NCBI GenBank assembly: GCA_945903885.1
Contig: CAMDPB010000098.1
Location: 1-5,113 of the forward strand
Length of the DNA stretch: 5,113 bases
Source: Candidatus Finniella inopinata
Lineage (GTDB): Bacteria > Pseudomonadota > Alphaproteobacteria > Paracaedibacterales > CAITNM01
Direction of reading: 5' to 3'
Under the pieces are notes generated by a model, which worked only from the letters and a program-made list of their open reading frames with translations, had not been told where the DNA came from and ran no database searches. Shown piece after piece: positions 1 to 5,113 of the stretch (position 1 is its first letter; the number at the start of each line of letters is the position of its first letter). The position numbers and the translations under genes are program-made.

Positions 1-563
1 GGGGCTGGTGTGCCTGTGAATAATGACCTTGTTTGTTGATCAAGTTCTTTCATGGCAGCTTTGCCTGCACCCGATACAGATTGATACGTTGATACAACGA
101 CCCTTTTTATAGCAATTTCATCATGCAGTGGTTTCAAAGCTAGGGCTATTGGCGCTATCGCACAATTAGGGTTTGCTATAATATTTTTGTTTTTATAGTC
201 GCGAATATCTTCCGGGTTTACTTCTGGAATAATTAGTGGAATTTTTGGATCATCTCTAAAATAAGATGTGTTATCAATGACTACGCATCCTAAGGAAGCT
301 GCTTTTGGTGCGTATTCTGCAGAAACTTTCCCGCCTGGTGAAAATAACGCAACATCAACAGTTGAAAAATCAAAATTACTGAGTGAATCAACTGTTAAAA
401 CATCATCTTCCCCAAATGATATTTTTTTTCCAAGAGAGCTTGAAGAAGCAATAGCTTTAACTTGTGATGCGCTGAATCCCCGTTCTGCTAAAATATTAAG
501 CATCATTCTGCCAACATTGCCTGTAGCGCCTACAACGGCAATTTTTAATTTTGATTTATCCAT
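1..563 (-). CDS. asd: Aspartate-semialdehyde dehydrogenase, N-terminal 187 residues (3' end outside window)
   Basis: Asd reduces aspartyl-4-phosphate to L-aspartate-4-semialdehyde with NADPH in the cytoplasm. This is the branch point to lysine/meso-DAP, threonine and methionine. The start is ATG at 563-561. It is supported by GGGGAG (575-570) six bases upstream and by the dinucleotide-binding motif GATGNVG at residues 12-18. Further family marks are DNTSYFR with the substrate-phosphate Arg at about residue 103, PEVN (113-116), NPNC (131-134) with the presumed catalytic Cys134, and STYQSVSGAGK (158-168), which opens the dimerisation/catalytic half. Family members run to about 340 residues, so roughly the last 150, including the catalytic His, are beyond the left edge. 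Only one base separates it from the ftsW stop, so it should be co-translated with ftsW. One oddity is that the residue after the catalytic Cys is Ala, where Ser/Thr is usual. Confidence 0.97.
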   Translation of the reverse strand, partial: MDKSKLKIAVVGATGNVGRMMLNILAERGFSASQVKAIASSSSLGKKISFGEDDVLTVDSLSNFDFSTVDVALFSPGGKVSAEYAPKAASLGCVVIDNTSYFRDDPKIPLIIPEVNPEDIRDYKNKNIIANPNCAIAPIALALKPLHDEIAIKRVVVSTYQSVSGAGKAAMKELDQQTRSLFTGTPA

Positions 564-564
564 T

Positions 565-1710
565 TTATTCTCCCCAATCATGAAAACCGTGTCGTTTACG
601 TGTAAATGCTAATAACATTCCTGCACAAATAGCTAACGCTACCATTGATGAACCGCCATAACTAATAAACGGCATTGTCATTCCTTTAGTTGGAATTAAG
701 TGTAGTGCCGATGCCATATTAATAAACGCTTGCAAGCCAAACTGCACAGCAAGACCTGTTGCTCCAAGCAATATGAATAAGCTAGAGCCTCGTGCGGCAC
801 GCATCATAAAACGAATTACGATTGCCATAAAAATTCCTACAATCAAAATGCACATCCATAAACCAAATTCTTCTCCAGCAACCGCAAATACAAAATCTGC
901 GTGGGCATCTGGCACATGTTTTTTGACAACGCCTTCGCCCGGTCCTTTTCCAAAAAAACCACCATTAGCAAAAGCAGCTAATGATTTTGTGATTTGATAC
1001 AGGTCATGCACGGGGTTTCCAGCTGATGGATCTAAAAACTGATCAATACGCTTTGTTACGTGGGGCAAAAAGCAATAAGCACCTACTAGCCCTGCCACAC
1101 CAATTCCTGCAATACCGGTCATCCAAATAATAGGCATGCCAGCAATGAACAATTGTCCTACCCACGTTGCAATAATCACAACAGTCATGCCAAGGTCTGG
1201 TTGAAGTAAAAGCAACCCAATAATAATACCAACCGCAACCATGGATAGTGTAATGCCAGGAAATTTTTCATCATGCATTTTTTCAGCAATGAGCCATGCA
1301 GTTATGACGGTAAGCGCGGGTTTTACAAATTCTGAAGCTTGAATTGAATTTCCTAAAATTAAAATCCAGCGACGCGCGCCTTTAATTTCAAGCCCTGAGA
1401 AGTAGGTTAGAATGAGGAGTATTATTCCTAGCAAGTAAATAAGCAAACTAAGTCTACGCACGCCCACAGGAGAAAGCAAAGACACACCAATCATTGTTGC
1501 TAAAGCTGGAATCAACATAATCATGTGGCGTTTTACAAAATAAAATGTGCCTAAATTCAAGCGTTCTGCTACAGAAGGACTTGCTGCAAAACTTAAGAAT
1601 ATACCAATAGCAATCAAGATTAACAATAACGAAAGTGCCAAACGATCAACAGTCCACCACCACCGTCCTAAGACGCTATTATCACGACGCGAAAATGTGG
1701 TTGGAATCAT
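565..1710 (-). CDS. ftsW: Septal peptidoglycan polymerase FtsW (SEDS family)
   Basis: FtsW is the inner-membrane SEDS glycosyltransferase that polymerises lipid II at the division septum together with its class B PBP partner FtsI. The 381-residue protein is full length for the family and is largely made of hydrophobic helices, the first at about 24-43. Visible signatures are KGARRWI (110-116), SIQASEFVKP (122-131), QPDLG (170-174), GKGPGEG (254-260), HADFVFAVAGEE (270-281) and IPTKGMTMPFISYGGSS (339-355). Asp272 in the HADF segment matches the essential SEDS aspartate. LGRWWWTVDR near the N terminus is typical of alphaproteobacterial FtsW and supports the start. FtsW is distinguished from RodA by this N terminus, by the FISYGGSS ending and by the murD neighbour. 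The start ATG overlaps the murD stop (ATGA), and AGGA lies 10 bases upstream at 1724-1721. The gene that follows is asd rather than the common murG. Confidence 0.98.
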   Translation of the reverse strand: MIPTTFSRRDNSVLGRWWWTVDRLALSLLLILIAIGIFLSFAASPSVAERLNLGTFYFVKRHMIMLIPALATMIGVSLLSPVGVRRLSLLIYLLGIILLILTYFSGLEIKGARRWILILGNSIQASEFVKPALTVITAWLIAEKMHDEKFPGITLSMVAVGIIIGLLLLQPDLGMTVVIIATWVGQLFIAGMPIIWMTGIAGIGVAGLVGAYCFLPHVTKRIDQFLDPSAGNPVHDLYQITKSLAAFANGGFFGKGPGEGVVKKHVPDAHADFVFAVAGEEFGLWMCILIVGIFMAIVIRFMMRAARGSSLFILLGATGLAVQFGLQAFINMASALHLIPTKGMTMPFISYGGSSMVALAICAGMLLAFTRKRHGFHDWGE

Positions 1711-2984
1711 GAGTTTATTTTCCTGACAATTTGAATAAATTCTTCTCCGCGATGTTCATAATCACGGAATTGATCAAAACTAGCACATGCAGGTGATAAT
1801 AGCACAACTGAGTCATTCTCAAACTTTGCTTCTTCACTTGCTTTAAAAACAGCAGTTTCAAGAGACGAGCATTTTTCAAAAAGAACTGAGCCATTGAATG
1901 TTTTGGCAAAATCATTTTGAGATTCACCAATTAAATACGCTTTTTTAATATATGGAAAATAGGGCTTAAGCAATTCAATGCCGCCTGTTTTTGCAACGCC
2001 ACCAAGAATCCAAAAAATACTTTGTCCCATATAAGTTTTTAAAGCTTTTTCGCAAGCATCTGCATTTGTGGCCTTGCTGTCATTAATAAATTCAACATTA
2101 TCTATTTTTGCTACTAATTGTTGGCGGTGCGGCAGGCCTGGAAATGTTTGAATATATTCCCATATTTTTTGAGGGGTATTTAATATTTGAAGTGCCACAG
2201 CAAATGCTAAAGCAACATTTTGCCAGTTGTGTATGCCCTTTAAAGTTTCTAATTCATTGCAGGCAAATAATGCGCCATCACAATGCAGCATACCGCTGGC
2301 ATCAATCCAAATATCTGCAGGGCAATTTTTAAATTCACTTGCAATGGTCGTGTGGGGGATGAGAAGCTGTTTGCACGTTTCTTTTGAATAATCATCATCA
2401 ATAGCAATGCATGCTGATTTTGCATAACTGAATATGCGTCTTTTTGCAGTTACATATTTTTCCATAGATCCATGCCTATCAAGGTGATCTGGGGAAATGT
2501 TTAGCCAGACCGCAATATCTAGGTGAAGATCATTTGAAAGTTCGAGTTGGTAGGAAGAAAGCTCAAGTACGTACCAACTGGTCTCATTTAAATTTTCAAG
2601 TGAAAGGGCAGGGATGCCTATATTCCCACCAACTTCAACATTTAACCCAGCTTGCTTTAAAATGTGACCAATAAGTGCAGTCGTTGTTGATTTGCCATTG
2701 GTGCCAGTAATGCCAATGTACTTTGCGTTGGGGCTACGTTTTTGTAATAGATCAATATCTGTGCAGATAGAAATTCCAGCTGCTCTTGCTGCTTCACTAA
2801 CAGCGTCTGACATTGGAATGCCAGGGCTTTGAACTACGCCTACAATTTCTGACCAATTAATTTCAGGAATTATGTTTTGACCATCATCATACACAATGAC
2901 TTTACAGCCGAGAGAGAGAAGGTGTTTTTCACTTTCTCTTCCGCTGCGGCCATAGCCTAAAACGATGTATGTATTTTTAACCAC
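1707..2984 (-). CDS. murD: UDP-N-acetylmuramoylalanine--D-glutamate ligase MurD
   Basis: MurD is the cytoplasmic ATP-dependent Mur ligase that joins D-glutamate to UDP-MurNAc-L-Ala. It has 425 residues, close to the family norm. The N-terminal UDP-binding domain has VLGYGRSG (8-15). The central ATPase domain has the P-loop GTNGKST (94-100), GGNIG (119-123), ELSSYQLE (141-148), LNISPDHLDRHG (161-172) with the metal-ligand His167, and a Lys at about 181 in the place of the carbamylated lysine. The C-terminal domain has FPGLPHR (281-287), NDSKATN (301-307) and LLSPACASFDQF (395-406). The start is GTG at 2984-2982. An in-frame stop lies nine bases upstream (2996-2994) and no ATG or TTG start lies between them. 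The GYGRSG strand also needs to begin about here. No Shine-Dalgarno is visible. The stop overlaps the ftsW start by four bases. mraY, the common upstream neighbour, is absent. Confidence 0.98.
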   Translation of the reverse strand: MVKNTYIVLGYGRSGRESEKHLLSLGCKVIVYDDGQNIIPEINWSEIVGVVQSPGIPMSDAVSEAARAAGISICTDIDLLQKRSPNAKYIGITGTNGKSTTTALIGHILKQAGLNVEVGGNIGIPALSLENLNETSWYVLELSSYQLELSNDLHLDIAVWLNISPDHLDRHGSMEKYVTAKRRIFSYAKSACIAIDDDYSKETCKQLLIPHTTIASEFKNCPADIWIDASGMLHCDGALFACNELETLKGIHNWQNVALAFAVALQILNTPQKIWEYIQTFPGLPHRQQLVAKIDNVEFINDSKATNADACEKALKTYMGQSIFWILGGVAKTGGIELLKPYFPYIKKAYLIGESQNDFAKTFNGSVLFEKCSSLETAVFKASEEAKFENDSVVLLSPACASFDQFRDYEHRGEEFIQIVRKINS

Positions 2985-3051
2985 AATGTTTAATTATTAA
3001 TCAATTTATTTATTGGTACAATGCCTTTAAATATTCTAACAAGCAAGATTT
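2985..3051 (-). promoter_or_regulatory. AT-rich gap before murD, candidate promoter placed for a leaderless start
   Basis: This 67-base gap between the second binding-protein gene and murD has no GC-rich hairpin that could end transcription. On the minus strand TTGTAC (3021-3016) and AATAAT (2998-2993) are 17 bases apart. The second matches the sigma70 -10 consensus at five of six bases, the first only at three. Transcription from this pair would begin at or within a few bases of the murD GTG, which has no Shine-Dalgarno. In DNA this AT-rich, -10-like strings arise often, so murD may instead be read through from the binding-protein genes. Confidence 0.25.
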
Positions 3052-4011
3052 TTATACATTACTTGGCAAAACAATTTTCAGCTCTGCTGCAACCTTTTCA
3101 TTGCCTTCACCGCGCACAACATTTGGATATTCCATAACTGTTGAAGATGCTGCTTCAGGATTTCTTAAAATATTTGCAACCATTTTGCCAACTTGTCGAC
3201 CCAAAGCGTACTGATCTGCCCCTGATGCAGCCAATGCTCCTTTTGGTAAACAATCTAAATCACTTACAAGTACTGGGATATTTTGTAGTTTTGCCGCCGC
3301 AACAACGCTATCAAAGCTAGCTAAAGCCGTATTGTCATTATTGATAAATATTGCATCGACCTTGTCAAGCAATGACTGGGTTGCTGTGCCGACATCAACT
3401 GTCCTGCTAGCTGATGCAAAAACGATTTCTAATCCCATGTTTTTTCCAGTTTTTATCATTTCTTCATTTAGAGTGATTGAATTCACTTCACCTGGATTAT
3501 ATATAACTCCAATACGCTTCATATTTGGTAGAATCTTTTTAAAATAATCAAACTGTTTTTGGACAGAGACATAGTTTGAAACGCCTGTTACAAATTTTTC
3601 TGCATGCTTATCGGATTTCACAAGCTTTGCAGCAACAGGATTAGTTACCGAAGCAAACACCAAGGGGATATTGCTGTCAGATTGTTGAATTGCCTGCAAT
3701 GCAGATTGAGAAACGGTTGTGGGAATTGTCACAATTACAGCTGCATTTTCGCCAATAAATTTTTGAGCAATTTGTGTAGCAAGGGAAGGGTTTCCCTGGG
3801 CCGATTCATAACGCCAATCAATTTTTTCTTCGTCTTTAAATCCCTGTGATTGAAGTTCATCCAGAATTCCTTTGCGAGTCTGGTCTAGTGCTGGGTGTTC
3901 AACTACTTGAATAACTCCAACAATTGGTAACACTGGTTTATTAGATGAATTTTTCCACCAAAGTCCAGCTATTGTAAGTGCTGTAGCAAGTATGAATATA
4001 TTTTTGTTCAT
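3052..4011 (-). CDS. ABC transporter solute-binding protein, TrpX-like ABC_sub_bind family (second copy)
   Basis: This 319-residue protein belongs to the periplasmic binding-protein family often annotated as putative tryptophan/tyrosine transport (COG2984, PF04392). Its real ligand cannot be read from the sequence. Family landmarks in order are IQVVEHPALD (34-43), ESAQGNPSLATQIAQKFIG (69-87), IPLVFASVTNPVAAKLV (115-131), TGVSN (142-146), KRIGVIYNPGEVNS (165-178), INNDNTALASFDSV (223-236), IPVLVSD (245-251) and ADQYALGRQVG (265-275). A full C-terminal tail ending in AAELKIVLP is present. The N terminus (5-19) is hydrophobic and should export the protein, but no lipobox Cys and no clear AxA site follow, so it could stay membrane-anchored. 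The start ATG is supported by AGGA (4023-4020) eight bases upstream. The protein is clearly paralogous to its neighbour, by eye around 40 percent identical. No permease or ATPase gene follows. Confidence 0.92.
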   Translation of the reverse strand: MNKNIFILATALTIAGLWWKNSSNKPVLPIVGVIQVVEHPALDQTRKGILDELQSQGFKDEEKIDWRYESAQGNPSLATQIAQKFIGENAAVIVTIPTTVSQSALQAIQQSDSNIPLVFASVTNPVAAKLVKSDKHAEKFVTGVSNYVSVQKQFDYFKKILPNMKRIGVIYNPGEVNSITLNEEMIKTGKNMGLEIVFASASRTVDVGTATQSLLDKVDAIFINNDNTALASFDSVVAAAKLQNIPVLVSDLDCLPKGALAASGADQYALGRQVGKMVANILRNPEAASSTVMEYPNVVRGEGNEKVAAELKIVLPSNV

Positions 4012-4037
4012 GATACGTATCCTAAAATTAAAAAGGT

Positions 4038-4934
4038 TTATGAATTAGAGAGAAAACGGTTTGAGGGTGCGTTAAGCACCGAAATATGATGACCTTTTTC
4101 GCCTTTAAGAATTTGAACAACTTGTTCACCAGCACGACGCCCCATTTCGTATTGATCAGGGGCTATTGCGGCCTTGCAACCACGTTTAACAGATTCTGGG
4201 TCAGAGCAAAATACAGGGATGCCCTTTTGTTTTGCTGTTTGCAACACTGCATCTAAAGCAGAAATAACTGTGTTATCGTTTGTTAGCATTAGTGCATCAA
4301 CATTGGGCACTGTGCCCTGAGCTGCTTGCAGTACATCGCCTGTTGAATAAGCAGGGGTTTTCATTACGCGATATCCTGCGGTTTGAAGGGCATCTTCTAG
4401 GCGTTCTGCATGTACATGTGAATTGGTTTCACCAGGATTGTAAATAATTCCTATTCTGGATTCTTTTGGAAGAAATTCTTGAATAAGTTCCACCTGTTTT
4501 TTAATGTCTGGGGAATCTGAAATCCCTGTTATATTTTCTTTGTTTTTACCACTCTCACCTATTAACTTTGCAGCAACTGGATCGGTGACGCCGGCAAATA
4601 CCATAGGAATTTTTTGAGTATTTGCAGAAAACATTGCTTGGGCTGATGGGGTTGTAATCGCTACAAGTACATCAACTTTTTTTCCTATGAAATTTTGGGC
4701 TATCTGTGTAGCTAAAGCAGGGTTTCCTTGGGCTGACTGAAATTCAATTTTTACTTTTTCACCAAAAGCTGCGGTGATTTCGTCTTCAACACCACTTCGA
4801 ATTCGGTCTAAAGATGGGTGAGGGGCAATTTGCGTGATTGCAACAACTTTGTTAGTGATTTTTGATTGAGAAAAATTGGTAAAAAAACCAATTGCTAAAA
4901 CAGTTGTGATGAATAGGGCGATTTTATTGTACAT
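4038..4934 (-). CDS. ABC transporter solute-binding protein, TrpX-like ABC_sub_bind family (first copy, short C terminus)
   Basis: This 298-residue paralogue is 26 bases upstream of the other binding-protein gene and is the first gene of the likely transcript. It shows the same family order: APHPSLD (37-43), QSAQGNPALATQIAQNFIG (66-84), ITTPSAQA (93-100), IPMVFAGVTDPVAAKLIG (109-126), TGISDS (136-141), RIGIIYNPGETNS (160-172), LTNDNTVISALDAV (217-230), IPVFCSDPESV (239-249) and PDQYEMGRRAGE (259-270). Residues 5-18 form an export signal. A cut after SQS (22-24) is possible, and there is no lipobox. The start ATG has GGAG (4943-4940) five bases upstream. The protein ends soon after LNAPSNRF and so lacks the last 14-20 residues of its neighbour. 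The other two frames past the stop do not contain the missing tail. The ligand is unknown; Trp/Tyr is only the family default. Its leader looks structured and may control both copies. Confidence 0.92.
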   Translation of the reverse strand: MYNKIALFITTVLAIGFFTNFSQSKITNKVVAITQIAPHPSLDRIRSGVEDEITAAFGEKVKIEFQSAQGNPALATQIAQNFIGKKVDVLVAITTPSAQAMFSANTQKIPMVFAGVTDPVAAKLIGESGKNKENITGISDSPDIKKQVELIQEFLPKESRIGIIYNPGETNSHVHAERLEDALQTAGYRVMKTPAYSTGDVLQAAQGTVPNVDALMLTNDNTVISALDAVLQTAKQKGIPVFCSDPESVKRGCKAAIAPDQYEMGRRAGEQVVQILKGEKGHHISVLNAPSNRFLSNS

Positions 4935-4938
4935 AAGA

Positions 4939-5021
4939 GCTCCAACATTGAATGGCTAATAAAAAACTGTGCGGAATAATCTAGGGATTATCCGTGTCGC
5001 CATCGAGCAATATGTTGGTGC
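4939..5021 (-). promoter_or_regulatory. Candidate structured mRNA leader masking the Shine-Dalgarno of the first binding-protein gene
   Basis: Read on the minus strand, 5021-5012 (GCACCAACAT) pairs with 4948-4939 (ATGTTGGAGC) over ten positions with one A-A mismatch. The pairing continues as TG (5009-5008) with CA (4950-4949) and GATGGC (5004-4999) with GCCATT (4956-4951, one G-U), leaving bulges of two and three bases on the 5' side only. Inside lies a further hairpin (4994-4972). The 3' arm contains GGAG (4943-4940), the ribosome-binding site of the gene starting at 4934, so this fold would hide it. The pairing is directly visible. That it forms and regulates is inferred, and no known riboswitch or T-box signature was recognised. 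Confidence 0.45.
4961..4994 (-). terminator. Candidate attenuator: imperfect hairpin followed by T6
   Basis: On the minus strand CGGATAATC (4994-4986), a four-base loop CCTA (4985-4982) and GATTATTCCG (4981-4972) form a nine-base-pair stem with one bulged T. Five bases later comes a run of six T (4966-4961). The stem is AT-rich and the T run is not immediately adjacent, so as an intrinsic terminator it would be weak. It stands before the binding-protein gene and overlaps the end of a short reading frame, which fits an attenuator. It could also be the terminator of a gene beyond the right edge. Confidence 0.35.
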
Positions 5022-5041
5022 ATCATAATCATATGTTTCAT
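4988..5041 (-). CDS. Possible leader peptide, 11 to 17 codons, rich in His and Arg with one Trp
   Basis: The longest ATG version (from 5041) reads MKHMIMMHQHIARWRHG. In-frame ATGs at 5032, 5026 and 5023 would give 14, 12 or 11 residues. Four of 17 residues are His, two are Arg, and a single Trp codon sits at 5002-5000, just before the hairpin. The TAA stop (4990-4988) lies within the 5' arm of the hairpin, and the codons ATG-CAC-CAA-CAT are the strand that can pair with the downstream Shine-Dalgarno. No ribosome-binding site is seen upstream. A frame this short can occur by chance, so the evidence is the placement rather than the coding signal. Confidence 0.3.
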   Translation of the reverse strand: MKHMIMMHQHIARWRHG

Positions 5042-5068
5042 AATGAACAATTTTTAATCAAAAAGCAA
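5022..5068 (-). promoter_or_regulatory. Candidate promoters for the binding-protein genes
   Basis: Two overlapping sigma70-like candidates can be drawn on the minus strand. One is TTGTTC (5050-5045), 17 bases, TATGAT (5027-5022), with the better -10 (five of six), starting transcription near 5015. The other is TTGCTT (5068-5063), 17 bases, CATTAT (5045-5040), starting near 5033. Only the second would keep the whole leader structure and most of the short reading frame in the RNA. Both -35 boxes match at only three of six positions, so the choice is open. Confidence 0.35.
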
Positions 5069-5113
5069 CAACTTTTTCTTAACGATATGCATTGGAGTAA
5101 GTGTGGAAAATCT

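Noticed and set aside
268..612. Open frame of 114 codons on the plus strand
   Set aside because: It lies opposite the well-supported asd gene and the end of ftsW, has no recognisable domain, and is the kind of antisense frame that a real gene creates.
773..997. Plus-strand open frame inside ftsW
   Set aside because: Antisense shadow of the conserved FtsW region, with no domain and no ribosome-binding site of note.
1715..1930. Second minus-strand frame inside the 3' part of murD
   Set aside because: Same-strand out-of-frame shadow; the murD frame carries all the conserved motifs here.
2108..2332. Plus-strand open frame inside murD
   Set aside because: Antisense to conserved MurD coding sequence and without recognisable features.
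3332..3849. Two plus-strand open frames opposite the second binding-protein gene
   Set aside because: Both are antisense to strongly conserved family motifs and show no domain of their own.
4012..4021. Perfect ten-base palindrome GATACGTATC just before the second binding-protein start
   Set aside because: It has no room for an RNA loop beyond three base pairs, is short, and occurs once, so an operator role cannot be supported.
4012..4040. Frameshifted remnant of a longer C terminus for the first binding protein
   Set aside because: Both alternative frames past 4060 were read and neither contains the family tail, so no pseudogene call is made.
5023..5044. Direct repeat TCATAAT (5023-5029 and 5038-5044) over the promoter area
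   Set aside because: Seven AT-rich bases repeated once are expected by chance in this composition, and no regulator site was recognised.
4935..5113. T-box or other named riboswitch before the binding-protein genes
   Set aside because: The T-box TGGTACC-type element and other known aptamer cores were not found; only the unclassified pairing reported above is visible.

Overview
The window reads as part of an alphaproteobacterial chromosome with fairly low GC. The phylum-level call rests on the proteins. FtsW opens with LGRWWWTVDR and ASPSVAER, and MurD carries GYGRSG, TGTNGKSTTTALIGH and LNISPDHLDRHG, all in the style of alphaproteobacterial homologues. The low GC, the broken-up division/cell-wall cluster and an Asd active-site variant would suit a host-associated lineage such as Rickettsiales or Holosporales, but that narrower placement is only a guess.

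All five protein genes lie on the minus strand, so transcription runs from high to low coordinates. Positions 5113-4935 are an intergenic/leader region. Then come two tandem solute-binding protein genes of the TrpX-like ABC_sub_bind family (4934-4038 and 4011-3052, 26 bp apart) and a 67 bp AT-rich gap. After the gap come murD (2984-1707), ftsW (1710-565, overlapping murD by ATGA) and asd (563 to the left edge, one base after the ftsW stop). murD-ftsW-asd is clearly one translationally coupled unit. MurD adds D-Glu to UDP-MurNAc-Ala, FtsW polymerises septal glycan from lipid II, and Asd makes the aspartate semialdehyde from which meso-DAP (and Lys/Thr/Met) derive, so all three serve peptidoglycan synthesis. 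The binding proteins presumably feed an ABC importer whose permease and ATPase are not in this window.

The most interesting region is the leader of the first binding-protein gene (about 5041-4935). It contains a short open frame rich in His and Arg with one Trp codon. The stop codon of this frame lies inside an imperfect hairpin that is followed by a T6 run. The coding part of the frame (5021-4999) can pair over nearly its whole length with 4956-4939, a segment that contains the Shine-Dalgarno of the binding-protein gene. This looks like a leader-peptide-controlled attenuator or translational switch. It was found by eye, and no folding or comparative analysis has been run. No RNA genes, insertion sequences or CRISPR arrays were seen.
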